A DNA stretch of 64,000 bases from Hyphococcus luteus (GTDB taxonomy: Bacteria; Pseudomonadota; Alphaproteobacteria; Caulobacterales; Parvularculaceae), in the NCBI RefSeq assembly GCF_002943565.1, contig NZ_PJCH01000005.1, forward strand, positions 62,001-126,000, given 5' to 3'. Shown here in pieces: positions 35,130 through 44,134 of this stretch. Numbering within the stretch: the stretch's first letter is position 1; every line of letters begins with the position of its first letter. Below the pieces are notes generated by a model. That model ran no database searches, was not told the origin of the DNA, and worked only from the letters and a program-made list of their open reading frames with translations. The position numbers were made by a program, and so were the translations under genes.

Positions 35130-36851
35130 ATGTCGAACAAGATCACGCGCCGCGCCGCGCTTGCATCGGGGCTCGCCGTCAGCGCCGCCTCCTGCGCCTC
35201 GGCGCCGAAAATGACGCCTTACGTCTCGACGAGCGAGGCTGCGACAGGCGTCTTTTCTCATGGCGTGGCGTCCGGCGATCCGGCGCGGACTTCCGTCGTC
35301 ATCTGGACGCGAATTGCACCGCCTGAAAACGGCTCGCGCGCCCTCGTCGACTGGGAGATCGCCAGCGACGAGACTTTCACTGACATTGTCGCAAAGGGGG
35401 ACGCGCCGACCGGCATGCACCGCGACTGGACGGTGAAAGCGCTCGCGACCGGCCTCGCGCCCGGATCGACTTATTATTATCGCTTTACTATCGCCGGCGC
35501 GTCATCGCCGACGGGCCGCACCAGAACGCTGCCCGACGGCGCCGTCGACAAGGCGCGCTTCGCCGTCATTTCCTGCTCGAATTACCCTTTCGGCTTTTTC
35601 AACGTCTACGATCTCATTTCACGCCAGGACGATCTCGACGCGATCGTCCATCTCGGCGATTATATCTATGAATATGGCCGCGACGGCTATGGCGGAGAGA
35701 CCGGCGCGAGGCTCGGCCGCGATCACGAGCCGGCGCATGAATGCATCACGCTCAGCGACTATCGCCGCCGTCACGCGCAATACAAGGCCGACCCGGCGAG
35801 CCAGGCCGCGCATGCGAAACATCCGTTGATCGCGATCTGGGACGATCACGAAACCTCGAACAATTCATGGAAAGGCGGCGCGGAAAACCACGATCCCGCC
35901 ACCGAAGGCGAGTGGGAAGCGCGCCGGCGCGCGTCCCTGCAGGCCTATTACGAATGGCTGCCGGTGCGCGAGCCCGACATGACGCCCGAAGCTTTCTTCC
36001 GCTCCTTCTCCTATGGCGATCTCCTGACCATCGCGGCGCTAGAAACGCGGCTGATGGCGCGCGCCCGGCAGTTTGAATATACCGACATCGTTCCGACCCT
36101 GAAGACGGCCGAAGACATCGAAAACTTCAAGACCAAGATCCTCTGGGACGAAACCCGCGAAATGCTGGGCGCGGCGCAGCTCGATTATTTCGACCGTGTC
36201 TGGCGCAACTCCGTCGCGGCGGGCCAGCCCTGGCGGCTCGTCGCCAATCAGGTGACCATGGCGAAAGTCACCGCCCCGGATCTCACCGACTATGTCACCG
36301 AGGAAGACATCATCAGCCTCGAAAAGGAGTGGGCGCCGGCGCGCGCCTTTGTTAAATCATCCGCCCTCGGACTGCCGAGCAATCTCGACGCCTGGGACGG
36401 CTATCCGGCGGCGCGCGAACGTTTCTACGGCATGGTCGATGAAGCGGGCGGCGGCGGCATGATCGTCGTCACCGGCGACACCCATACCTGGTGGGCGAAC
36501 GACCTTACGGACAAGAGCGGCAAACAGGTGGGCGTCGAGCTCGGCGCGCACTCGGTCACCTCGCCCTCGCCTTATCGCAATGAATTTCTCGGCGGCAAGG
36601 GCGCGGAATACGCCCTCCTCACCAATCGCGAGAACAAGGACGTGCGCTTCCTTTCCGGCGAATATCACGGCTTTATCGATCTCACGATCACGCGAGACGG
36701 CGCGCGCGCCGAATACAAAGCCGTCGACACTGTCGAAAGCCGCAATTACAACGCTTTCGTTCACGCCGCCTTCGACATCGCCAGAACCGAGGGCGGCGCC
36801 GAGTTTGCCGACGCCGACGAGCTCAGCTTTAAGGAGAGTTATCTCTTTTGA
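35130..36851 (+). CDS. phoD: PhoD-family alkaline phosphatase
   Basis: A 573-aa PhoD-type phosphatase/phosphodiesterase. A Tat signal (KITRRAALASGLAVSAASC) precedes an N-terminal beta domain beginning FSHGVASGDPARTSVVIWTRI. The catalytic core has SCSNYPFGFFN, HLGDYIYEYG, IWDDHETSNNS and VTGDTHTWWAND, which hold the Ca/Fe ligands. It hydrolyses phosphate esters outside the cytoplasm. It overlaps the next membrane gene by 4 bp and heads a three-gene operon with adenine deaminase. Confidence 0.95.
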   Translation: MSNKITRRAALASGLAVSAASCASAPKMTPYVSTSEAATGVFSHGVASGDPARTSVVIWTRIAPPENGSRALVDWEIASDETFTDIVAKGDAPTGMHRDWTVKALATGLAPGSTYYYRFTIAGASSPTGRTRTLPDGAVDKARFAVISCSNYPFGFFNVYDLISRQDDLDAIVHLGDYIYEYGRDGYGGETGARLGRDHEPAHECITLSDYRRRHAQYKADPASQAAHAKHPLIAIWDDHETSNNSWKGGAENHDPATEGEWEARRRASLQAYYEWLPVREPDMTPEAFFRSFSYGDLLTIAALETRLMARARQFEYTDIVPTLKTAEDIENFKTKILWDETREMLGAAQLDYFDRVWRNSVAAGQPWRLVANQVTMAKVTAPDLTDYVTEEDIISLEKEWAPARAFVKSSALGLPSNLDAWDGYPAARERFYGMVDEAGGGGMIVVTGDTHTWWANDLTDKSGKQVGVELGAHSVTSPSPYRNEFLGGKGAEYALLTNRENKDVRFLSGEYHGFIDLTITRDGARAEYKAVDTVESRNYNAFVHAAFDIARTEGGAEFADADELSFKESYLF

Positions 36852-37408
36852 AAAAAGGCTGGATCACACGACAGATTGAAGCCGCCTCGCCGGCCGGATT
36901 CATCTTCTGGTTCGCCGTCCTCGTCGTTTATTCCTTCTGGGCGTTCGCCATGAACAGCCCGTGGACGCGCGCCATGGAGGCGGCGGGCGGCGTCCTGCCG
37001 GAAACCAAGCCCGGCATTCCCGCCATCGAGCCCGTGCGCACGCTTCAGGCGCTGGGCGAGGCGACGGGCGATTATATATTCTGGCAGCTGCTCGACTTTC
37101 CCTATGTGGTGATGAGTTTCTTCGCCGCCGTCTTCGGCATGGGGCTCGGCCTTAAAGCCCTGCGCCTGGCGCAGAGCCCGCTGCGCTATCTTCTCGTCCT
37201 GCCTGTCATCTACGCCGTCTGCGAGCTCGTCGAAAACGCGTTTCTCGCCAGCTTCGCCGCCGGTCTCGTTCAGCCGGCCGAAGGCGTCGTCCTGGTTCAG
37301 CAATTCGCGACCACGCTGAAATTTGCGAGCGGCGTTCCGGCCTCCCTGCTCGGGGTTCTCGGCGCCCTCATTGCGCTTGCCGCTTTTCTTTTCCGGAAAC
37401 GACCGTGA
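36848..37408 (+). CDS. hypothetical four-helix membrane protein
   Basis: A 186-aa protein with about four membrane segments (FIFWFAVLVVYSFWAFAM, FPYVVMSFFAAVFGMGLGL, YLLVLPVIYAVCELVENAFL, SLLGVLGALIALAAFLF). The TTG start overlaps the phoD stop and the end overlaps the GTG of the deaminase gene, so all three are coupled. No family recognised; a link to uptake of PhoD products is only a guess. Confidence 0.75.
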   Translation: MKKGWITRQIEAASPAGFIFWFAVLVVYSFWAFAMNSPWTRAMEAAGGVLPETKPGIPAIEPVRTLQALGEATGDYIFWQLLDFPYVVMSFFAAVFGMGLGLKALRLAQSPLRYLLVLPVIYAVCELVENAFLASFAAGLVQPAEGVVLVQQFATTLKFASGVPASLLGVLGALIALAAFLFRKRP

Positions 37409-38412
37409 CCAAAGACGACCTCATCGCCTATGCGCAAGCGCTGCCGAAAGCGGAGCTGCATCTTCACATCGAAGGCAGTCTCGAACCGGAGATGCTGTTC
37501 AAGCTGGCGCAGCGCAACAAGGTCGATATTCCGTTCAAGTCGGTGGAGGAAATCCGCGCGGCTTACGAATTCTCGAACCTGCAGGATTTTCTCGACATCT
37601 ATTATCAGGGGATGAATGTCCTGAGAACGGAGGAAGATTTCTTCGACCTCACCATGGCGTATCTCAACCGCGCCCGCGCCGACAATGTGCGTCACGCCGA
37701 AATCTTCTTCGATCCGCAGGGCCACACCGAACGCGGCGTGTCTTTCGATACTGCGATCAGCGGCATTGTGACGGCGCTTTCCATGGCGAAGGCGCAGTTC
37801 GGCATGACCGCGAAGCTGATCATGTGTTTCCTGCGGCATCTGCCGGAAGAAGACGCCTTTAAAACCCTTGAACAGGCGGAAAACTGGCTCGACCGGATCG
37901 AGGGTGTGGGCCTCGATTCCTCCGAAGTCGGCCATCCGCCGTCGAAATTCGAACGCGTTTTCAAGGCGGCGCGAGAGCGCGGGCTTAAAACTGTCGCCCA
38001 TGCCGGCGAAGAAGGCCCGCCGGATTACGTGCATGAGGCGCTCGACCTCCTCGCCGTCGACCGGCTCGATCACGGCAACCGCTCGCTCGAAGACGACGCG
38101 CTGACAGCGCGGCTCGCAAAAGAAGAGATGACGCTGACCGTCTGCCCGCTCTCGAATTTAAAACTCTGCGTCGTCGACGCCATGACCGCGCATCCCTTGA
38201 AACGCATGCTCGATCTAGACTTGCGCGCGACGGTCAATTCCGACGATCCGTCTTATTTCGGCGGCTATGTGAGCGACAATTTCAAAGCGGTGATCGAGGC
38301 GCTGCCTTTAACGCGCGAGGATGTCAAAACGCTCGCGAAAAACAGCTTTCTCGGCTCGTTCCTGTCGGAAGGCGAAAAACGCGCGCAGCTTGCGGCGATT
38401 GAAACGGTCTAA
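37405..38412 (+). CDS. adenine deaminase (adenosine deaminase family)
   Basis: A 335-aa zinc deaminase. LPKAELHLHIEGSLEPEMLF, FLDIYYQGMNVLRTEEDFFDL, FFDPQGHTERGV, GLDSSEVGHPPSKFERVF, VAHAGEEGPP, DHGNRS and NSDDPSYFGG match the bacterial and fungal type-2 adenine deaminases (converting adenine to hypoxanthine) better than classical adenosine deaminase. The GTG at 37405 overlaps the preceding stop. Following phoD it could serve purine salvage from nucleotides hydrolysed outside the cell. Confidence 0.9.
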   Translation: MTKDDLIAYAQALPKAELHLHIEGSLEPEMLFKLAQRNKVDIPFKSVEEIRAAYEFSNLQDFLDIYYQGMNVLRTEEDFFDLTMAYLNRARADNVRHAEIFFDPQGHTERGVSFDTAISGIVTALSMAKAQFGMTAKLIMCFLRHLPEEDAFKTLEQAENWLDRIEGVGLDSSEVGHPPSKFERVFKAARERGLKTVAHAGEEGPPDYVHEALDLLAVDRLDHGNRSLEDDALTARLAKEEMTLTVCPLSNLKLCVVDAMTAHPLKRMLDLDLRATVNSDDPSYFGGYVSDNFKAVIEALPLTREDVKTLAKNSFLGSFLSEGEKRAQLAAIETV

Positions 38413-39173
38413 CCGGCGAAGACGGAATAGAGCCCTTTCGCCGCCATGCGCCAGGGCGGCGCATCATAGGCAAGAACTTCCACAAGATGCGCGATGATGA
38501 TGATGAAACTCCCCATGCGGATATAGACGGGATGAACCGCCTTCAAAACCACCCGGTCCCTTATCATCGCGATTGCAATCGCAAGATCGGCGATGAGCGG
38601 CGCAACCCGCATCGCCAGTCCAGGGTCCGGGAATAAATCGAGCCTGAGGCGCATCCAGATGGGCCATAAAAGCGCCGCGGTCGCCAGCAGCATAAAGCGC
38701 GCATAGGCGTCCGGCCGCTTCTCATTGAAAACCGCGGCGACGGCGCAGGACAGAAACAACAGCGCCGCCGCGAAAAAACTCAGGAAAGGCGAATAGGCCG
38801 CGCTTCGCGATTCTCCCGCAAGTCCCTGCCCGACAGTTTGCAAGCCCAGACGCGGCAGGGCGTAGGCCATGACCACCGCCAGCACCATGGCGAGAAAACC
38901 AATGTCGCCGCGCCGGCGCACGCGTTTCGCGCGCGCCAGCCACAAAACGAGCGCAGACCAAAGACACGCCAGCGCGCCATACCCGAAGACGGGCCCGCGG
39001 GCGGCGAAATGTTCCGCCGAGATGAATGTCCCTGCAAAGCCGGCGAGCGCCGCGATCAGCGCGATGGCCGCCATGGCGACATAAAAGAGAGCGCGCTCTT
39101 CGCGCGCGCCCTTGCCCGTCAAATCCGGCTTCGCTGAAACCAGCGCCGCCCCCATGGAACCCCGCTCCGTCAT
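38409..39173 (-). CDS. hypothetical polytopic membrane protein
   Basis: A ~254-aa protein with about seven hydrophobic segments, for example LFYVAMAAIALIAALAGFAG, GALACLWSALVLWLA and MGSFIIIIAHLVEVLAY. The ATG at 39173 is preferred; the open frame continues to 39311 but that stretch looks non-coding, and 39155 is also possible. No family recognised. It is convergent with the deaminase gene, overlapping it by 4 bp. Confidence 0.7.
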   Translation of the reverse strand: MTERGSMGAALVSAKPDLTGKGAREERALFYVAMAAIALIAALAGFAGTFISAEHFAARGPVFGYGALACLWSALVLWLARAKRVRRRGDIGFLAMVLAVVMAYALPRLGLQTVGQGLAGESRSAAYSPFLSFFAAALLFLSCAVAAVFNEKRPDAYARFMLLATAALLWPIWMRLRLDLFPDPGLAMRVAPLIADLAIAIAMIRDRVVLKAVHPVYIRMGSFIIIIAHLVEVLAYDAPPWRMAAKGLYSVFAG

Positions 39174-39273
39174 ACGCCACCGCCCCGCCGCCTCTTCAGG
39201 ACGGCCGGGCCCCCTCGCCGCTAACGATGCGGCGAGGACTCTGGTTTGTAAAGGGAGCGCCTGGCGCGCGCGT

Positions 39274-39828
39274 TTAGTCGTCGTGGATCCGGGAAATCTT
39301 CGAGCCTTCAAGGGAGAGATTGTACATCAGGCCCTTGGAGTCGAAAACGAACGCAACGATCGGCTGGTTGAGCTGCGTCGCGTCGATCGCGCCGCCCGCG
39401 CCGACAGTGACCACCGTCACCGAGGCGTCGACGCCGATTTCCCAACCGTTGCTGTAGCGAAATTTTTCGAGCGCTTTCGGATCGAGGAAGACGATAATCT
39501 GGCGGCGCGCCTGCGCCCCCAATTGGAAGCCGATGGAGGCCGATGCGGTCGAATAATAACCGACCGTCTGACCGCCGACGCGCAGCGCGCCCTGGCCATA
39601 TTCCCCGCCAATGCCGATGCCGGCCTTTTTGATCGACGGAAAGACGAGCACGCCCGCAGCTCTCGCCAAGACGTCGTCGGCGCCGCCGATGTCTTCGCGG
39701 AACTCCGCGAGCGCCTTGTCCGTGCGCCGATCGATTTTTTCTTTCGACGCGGCGTGCGCGGCTCCGGTCGCAACCATCAGCACGGCCAAAATGGCGAACA
39801 CCGGTTTGAAGATTTGGGACATAGTCAT
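39274..39828 (-). CDS. SYLF (YSC84-like) lipid-binding domain protein
   Basis: A 184-aa exported protein with signal peptide ending AAHAAS. The SYLF pattern is clear: GVLVFPSIKKAGIGIGGEYGQGAL, SASIGFQLGAQARRQIIVF and a Gly-rich GVDASVTVVTVGAGG. SYLF domains bind phosphoinositides in eukaryotes; bacterial members are periplasmic and of unknown role. The length is normal. Confidence 0.92.
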   Translation of the reverse strand: MTMSQIFKPVFAILAVLMVATGAAHAASKEKIDRRTDKALAEFREDIGGADDVLARAAGVLVFPSIKKAGIGIGGEYGQGALRVGGQTVGYYSTASASIGFQLGAQARRQIIVFLDPKALEKFRYSNGWEIGVDASVTVVTVGAGGAIDATQLNQPIVAFVFDSKGLMYNLSLEGSKISRIHDD

Positions 39829-39911
39829 CAGGGTCTCCCAGCAAGGAATGAGTCGAGCGCATCATAGCCCCGATTGGGACCAGATTGCGGCGATTTTTCG
39901 TTACCGGGGTA

Positions 39912-40583
39912 TTACGATTGTTTAAGGGCGCAACCAAGAGCCTCGCGAAACGCCGCAACGCGCGGCGCGTAACGCTCTCTTTGCGATTCCAGCACGCCGG
40001 GCGAGGCTTTGTCCGGAACGCCGGCGTCAAAAGGAGGAGCCGGGTCATATTCAAGGCCGAGCTGGATGGCCCTGGCGTGCTCTTCCCCTGCGATCTCCGC
40101 CATCAGCGTGAAGGCGAAATCGATCCCGGCGGTGACGCCGCCGCCGGTAAAGAGATTTCCGTCGCGGACAACCCGGGCCTTCACCGGTTCGGCCCCGACG
40201 CGCTTCAACTCGTCATGATAGGCCCAGTGGGTCGTCGCTTTCTTTCCTTGAAGCAGGCCTGCGGCGCCGAGAATGAAGGCGCCGGTGCAAACGGAGCTCA
40301 CATAGCGCGCGCCTTCAGCCTGGCGCCTCACAAAAGCAATCGTTTCTTCGTCCTGCATCGCATCGTCGATGCCGAAACCGCCGGGAACGCAGAGAAGGTC
40401 CGCCCCCGGACAGCTTTGAAAGTCGTGCGTCGGGTTCAGCGTCAGCACCGCATCGGTCGGAACCGGCTCCATTGTTTTTGCAGCGAGCGAAACTTGCGCC
40501 CCGGGCAGGCGCGACAGCACCTGCAAGGGCCCTGTAAAATCGAGCTGCGTCAGGTTCGGGAAGAGCAGGAAGACGATGTTCAT
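39912..40583 (-). CDS. DJ-1/PfpI family protein (isonitrile hydratase-like)
   Basis: A 223-aa glutamine-amidotransferase-like protein. The nucleophile elbow VSSVCTGAFILGAAGLL and the following KKATTHWAYHDEL are strongly like Pseudomonas isonitrile hydratase InhA; the N-terminal Glu position is Asp in LTQLDFTGPLQVL, as in that group. Isonitrile hydration to N-formamide is a possible reaction, not proven here. The ATG overlaps the stop of the alkyltransferase-like gene (ATGA). Confidence 0.88.
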   Translation of the reverse strand: MNIVFLLFPNLTQLDFTGPLQVLSRLPGAQVSLAAKTMEPVPTDAVLTLNPTHDFQSCPGADLLCVPGGFGIDDAMQDEETIAFVRRQAEGARYVSSVCTGAFILGAAGLLQGKKATTHWAYHDELKRVGAEPVKARVVRDGNLFTGGGVTAGIDFAFTLMAEIAGEEHARAIQLGLEYDPAPPFDAGVPDKASPGVLESQRERYAPRVAAFREALGCALKQS

Positions 40584-40945
40584 TTTTTCCATCCGGCGAT
40601 GATTTCCATCACCTCTTCAATGGAGAGGCCGGATTTGTCCACCCACTTTTGCGTGGGGCCCTTCCAGCGGCATTGCGCCCAGTCGACGGCGCCGTTCTTT
40701 TTAAAGGCGACGCCTTCGGCTTTCAAACGCCTGCGCTGCTCCTCAGCGCCGGAATGATCGGCAGGGGCGCCGGACGCCGTGATAATGCGATACCATTTCA
40801 GGTCTTTCCGCGCAGTCCACATGGCGCGCGCCACCATGCGCGGCCCGACGCCGGGCAGAAGGCTCGCGATCATGCCGTAGCTCGCCGCCTCGCCCTTCGG
40901 CACTTCGCGGATGAGATCGTGGATGGCGTCGTAGTCAGTAGGCAT
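40580..40945 (-). CDS. alkyltransferase-like protein (MGMT fold, ATL-type)
   Basis: A 121-aa protein of the MGMT DNA-binding domain family. The helix-turn-helix region is GEAASYGMIASLLPGVGPRMVARAM. The usual PCHR active-site motif is replaced by WYRI, so the alkyl-acceptor Cys is missing, as in ATL proteins that bind O6-alkylguanine and hand it to nucleotide excision repair. The ATG at 40945 is chosen. It is coupled to the DJ-1-like gene by an ATGA overlap. Confidence 0.87.
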   Translation of the reverse strand: MPTDYDAIHDLIREVPKGEAASYGMIASLLPGVGPRMVARAMWTARKDLKWYRIITASGAPADHSGAEEQRRRLKAEGVAFKKNGAVDWAQCRWKGPTQKWVDKSGLSIEEVMEIIAGWKK

Positions 40946-40954
40946 GTGGCGAGC

Positions 40955-41040
40955 CTTCATCCTGAGGAGCCAAGCCCCTTCGTCCTTCGAGACGCGGCTT
41001 CGCCGCCCTCAGGATGAAGGGGCTTGGCGTCTCGAAGGAT
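40955..41040. repeat. alphaproteobacterial mosaic palindromic repeat
   Basis: CTTCATCCTGAGG (40955-40967) is the inverse of CCTCAGGATGAAG (41007-41019). CAAGCCCCTT is answered by AAGGGGCTTG, and TCCTTCGAGACGC by GGCGTCTCGAAGGA. This CATCCTGAGG / TCTCGAAGGA combination recurs between genes in many Alphaproteobacteria. It lies between the ATL gene and the thiolase. Confidence 0.75.
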
Positions 41041-41049
41041 TAAGGCGTT

Positions 41050-42246
41050 TTACGCGACTTCAAACAAACCCGCCGCCCCCATGCCCCCGCCGACGCACAT
41101 GGTGCAGACGACATATTTCGCGCCGCGGCGTTTGCCCTCGATCAGGGCGTGGCCGACCATGCGCGCGCCGGACATGCCGTAGGGGTGGCCGATGGAGATG
41201 GCGCCGCCATTGACGTTCAGGAGCTCATCGGGAATGCCGAGTTTGTCGCGGCAATAGATGACCTGCACCGCGAAAGCCTCATTCAGCTCCCAAAGGCCGA
41301 TATCGTCCATCTTGAGATTGAACTTTTCGAGGAGCTTCGGCACGGCGAAGACGGGGCCGATGCCCATTTCATCGGGGTTGGTGCCGGCGACCGCCATGCC
41401 GCGGTAAATCCCGAGCGGTGAAAGTCCGCGTTTTGACGCTTCCTTGGCTTCCATGACCACGGCGGCGGAGGCGCCGTCGGACAATTGCGAGGCGTTGCCG
41501 GCGGTGATGTATTTGCCTTCCGCCACCTGTTGGCCGCCTTTGAAGACGGGCTTCAGCCCTTGCAGACCTTCGAGCGTCGTTTCGGGGCGGTTGCCCTCGT
41601 CCTTTTCGAGATGCGCCTCGACATCGGTGACGTCGCCCGTCTCCTTGTTCATGAATTTCATGACGCTTTGCAGCGGCACGATTTCATCGTCGAATTTGCC
41701 CGCCTGCTGCGCGGCGTGGGTACGTTGCTGCGATTGCAGGGCGTATTCGTCCTGCGCCTCGCGGGGGATATTGTAGCGCTCAGCGACGATCTCCGCCGTT
41801 TCGATCATCTGCATATAAGTGGCGGGCAGATTTTCGATGAGCCACGGATCGGGGTGCACGAACATCTGCTTGGTCTGGTTCATGGAGATCGACTCGACGC
41901 CGACGCCGATCGCGACCTGCATGTTGTCGGAGATCACCTGCTTCGCCGCGGTCGCGATCGCCATCATGCCCGACGCGCATTGCCGGTCGAGGGACATGCC
42001 CGGGACCTCATGCGGCAATCCGGCGCGCAGGAGCGCAAGGCGCGCGACATTAGGCGTTGCAGTGCCCATCTGCAGCGCCGCGCCGGCCACCACATCCTCG
42101 ACCTCGCCCGGCTCGATCTTGGCGCGCGCAATGGCGTTGGTCATGGCGTGAGCCGCCATCGCCGGCGAGGTGGTGTTGTTGAAAGCGCCGCGATAGGCCT
42201 TGCCGATGGGCGTGCGGGCGGTCGAAACGATGACGGCTTCTCTCAT
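41050..42246 (-). CDS. acetyl-CoA acyltransferase (thiolase)
   Basis: A 398-aa thiolase. The acyl-binding Cys is in [13 protein letters not shown] (near residue 89), the His region is [16 protein letters not shown], and the second Cys is in [15 protein letters not shown]. It performs the last step of acyl-CoA beta-oxidation. It is the last gene of the acyl-CoA cluster (49766 to 41050, all minus strand). A degradative FadA/PimB-type role is favoured over biosynthetic PhaA by context. Confidence 0.95.
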   Translation of the reverse strand: MREAVIVSTARTPIGKAYRGAFNNTTSPAMAAHAMTNAIARAKIEPGEVEDVVAGAALQMGTATPNVARLALLRAGLPHEVPGMSLDRQCASGMMAIATAAKQVISDNMQVAIGVGVESISMNQTKQMFVHPDPWLIENLPATYMQMIETAEIVAERYNIPREAQDEYALQSQQRTHAAQQAGKFDDEIVPLQSVMKFMNKETGDVTDVEAHLEKDEGNRPETTLEGLQGLKPVFKGGQQVAEGKYITAGNASQLSDGASAAVVMEAKEASKRGLSPLGIYRGMAVAGTNPDEMGIGPVFAVPKLLEKFNLKMDDIGLWELNEAFAVQVIYCRDKLGIPDELLNVNGGAISIGHPYGMSGARMVGHALIEGKRRGAKYVVCTMCVGGGMGAAGLFEVA

Positions 42247-42256
42247 GATAAAATTC

Positions 42257-43174
42257 CTATTTCTTTTCCGCGTAGGCTTTCGCCTTGGTCATAAAGTTCA
42301 TGTTCGGGCCCGAAGACGTCTCGTAATAATGTACGGTCTCGGTGTCCGAAATTTCATCCCACTTTTTCGCGATCTCTTCCGGCGTCTGCATGTCCGGCGG
42401 CAGGTAAACGCCGTCAGTCTCGACGACATAGGCGCGCGAATAACCGCCCGCGGCGCAGGACACAATCGCGCGAGACGGCGCGTCTTCGCTGACAAGGTAA
42501 AGCATCGCCGCGGTGATCGCTTCGGGCGTCATCTGGTCGAGAATTTCTTCGGGAATGCCGAGATCGACGGTCATGCGCGTCTTGGCGGACGGCGAAAGGA
42601 GGTTCGTCTTGATGTTGTATTTCGCGCCTTCGAGATGCAGCGCGTTCATCATGCCAATCATCCCGGCTTTCGCGGCGCCGTAATTCGCCTGCCCGAAAAT
42701 GCCGTGAAGGCCCGAGGGCGAAGACGTCATGATCACGCGGCCATAGGCCTGCTCGCGCATGATCGGCCAGACCGTATGGGTGCAGATCGCCGAACCGACG
42801 AGATGCACGTCGATCACGGCGCGAAAATCGTCGAGCGTCATTTTGTGAAACGACTTGTCGCGCAAAATGCCGGCGTTGTTCACCAGAATGTCGATGCGGC
42901 CCCATTTGTCCATGGCGGCTTTCACCATGGCGGCGACTTGCGTCTCGTTTGTGACATTGGCGCCGTCGGCGATCGCCTCGCCGCCCAAGGCGTTGATGTG
43001 ATTCACGACTTCTTCCGCGGCGGAAAGCGATCCGCCGGATCCGTCCCGCGCGCCGCCGAGATCGTTGACGACGACTTTCGCGCCGCGTTCGGCGAGCGCC
43101 AGCGCGTGGGACTTGCCGAGACCGTTGCCGGCGCCGGTGACAATAGCGACTTTTCCGTCAAATCTGATCGACAA
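42257..43174 (-). CDS. SDR of the peroxisomal multifunctional-enzyme type (3-hydroxyacyl-CoA dehydrogenase-like)
   Basis: A 305-aa short-chain dehydrogenase. [30 protein letters not shown] opening (the VVNDLGG motif, NAD), [14 protein letters not shown] and SSPSGLHG...NYGAAKAG match the dehydrogenase domain of MFE-2 and HSD17B4 relatives, which oxidise (R)-3-hydroxyacyl-CoA. The TTG at 43174 has AAGGAG 8 bp upstream and gives a normal N-terminus MSIRFDGK. With the MaoC hydratase nearby, an R-specific beta-oxidation route is plausible. Confidence 0.9.
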   Translation of the reverse strand: MSIRFDGKVAIVTGAGNGLGKSHALALAERGAKVVVNDLGGARDGSGGSLSAAEEVVNHINALGGEAIADGANVTNETQVAAMVKAAMDKWGRIDILVNNAGILRDKSFHKMTLDDFRAVIDVHLVGSAICTHTVWPIMREQAYGRVIMTSSPSGLHGIFGQANYGAAKAGMIGMMNALHLEGAKYNIKTNLLSPSAKTRMTVDLGIPEEILDQMTPEAITAAMLYLVSEDAPSRAIVSCAAGGYSRAYVVETDGVYLPPDMQTPEEIAKKWDEISDTETVHYYETSSGPNMNFMTKAKAYAEKK

Positions 43175-43185
43175 GGGACTGCTCC

Positions 43186-43632
43186 TTAATAATGGACGAT
43201 AATCTCGGTCTTCACCGAATTGGCGATGAAGCACTGGTCATGGGCGCTGTGATGCATGCGCTCAAGCGTATCGGCATCGACCTCGACGCCGTCGGCGAAT
43301 TTGATCTTGGGATGCAAATTGACGCGGGTGATCGCGAGTCGGCCCTCGGCGTTTTTCTCCATATGCCCGACCGCGTGATCTTCATAGGCGTCGACCGTCA
43401 GGCGCTTGCGCGCGGCGATGGCGAGAAAAGTCAGCATATGACAGCTTGAAACGGAGGCGACGAACGCCTCTTCTGGATCGAGGCAGGAAGGATCGCCAAG
43501 ATAGCCGGGCGCGGCGGCGGCGGCGATCTCAAGCCCGTTGTCGAAACGCCAGACATGGGTGCGGTTGTAATCGTCATAGGCGAAACTTTCCGTTTCGCGC
43601 TCCCAGACGATGTCCGCAACATGTTCAGACAT
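43186..43632 (-). CDS. OsmC family protein
   Basis: A 148-aa OsmC/Ohr-fold protein. The two redox cysteines are in DPSCLDPEEAFVAS and SSCHMLTFLAIAA, the expected spacing. Family members reduce organic hydroperoxides through a thiol cycle. The gene sits between MaoC and the SDR inside the acyl-CoA cluster, perhaps protecting against peroxides formed from fatty acyl substrates or flavin enzymes. Confidence 0.92.
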   Translation of the reverse strand: MSEHVADIVWERETESFAYDDYNRTHVWRFDNGLEIAAAAAPGYLGDPSCLDPEEAFVASVSSCHMLTFLAIAARKRLTVDAYEDHAVGHMEKNAEGRLAITRVNLHPKIKFADGVEVDADTLERMHHSAHDQCFIANSVKTEIIVHY

Positions 43633-43644
43633 TGAACCGCTCCC

Positions 43645-44100
43645 TCACACAAACTGCATGGTCAGCCATTCGGCGACAAGGGCGGGCTTCGTCTCCCCTT
43701 CGATCTCGACTTTAACAGCGTATTTAAAAGTCCACTGGCCAGGCGCCTTCGTGTCCGCAGACATCAGCGTGAAGCGTCCGCGGATTTTCTGGCCTGACTT
43801 CACCGGATTGACGAAACGCACTTTTTCAAAGCCGTAATTGACGCCCATCTTGACGCCTTCGAACACGATGACGGCGCCCGGGGCCAGCTTCGACAACATA
43901 GAGAGCGTCAGAAAGCCGTGGGCGATGGTCGTCCCGAAAGGCGTCTTCGCCGCCGCTTCCGGGTCCACATGGATGAACTGATGGTCTTCGGTCACATCGG
44001 CGAACTGGTCGATCCGCTCCTGATCGATTTCGACCCAGTCGGAAACGCCAGTTTCCTTGCCGACGAAATCATTGATGGTCTCCGGCGTTGCAGACGGCAT
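43645..44100 (-). CDS. MaoC-like (R)-enoyl-CoA hydratase
   Basis: A 151-aa hot-dog fold hydratase. The hydratase-2 motif is visible: DQFADVTEDHQFIHVDPEAA with the catalytic Asp and His, then PFGTTIAHGFLTLSM. It adds water to trans-2-enoyl-CoA giving (R)-3-hydroxyacyl-CoA. It lies between the second acyl-CoA dehydrogenase and OsmC. Confidence 0.94.
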   Translation of the reverse strand: MPSATPETINDFVGKETGVSDWVEIDQERIDQFADVTEDHQFIHVDPEAAAKTPFGTTIAHGFLTLSMLSKLAPGAVIVFEGVKMGVNYGFEKVRFVNPVKSGQKIRGRFTLMSADTKAPGQWTFKYAVKVEIEGETKPALVAEWLTMQFV

Positions 44101-44134
44101 GGGCAGGCTCCTTAAAAATGTCGCCGAAGGCTTA

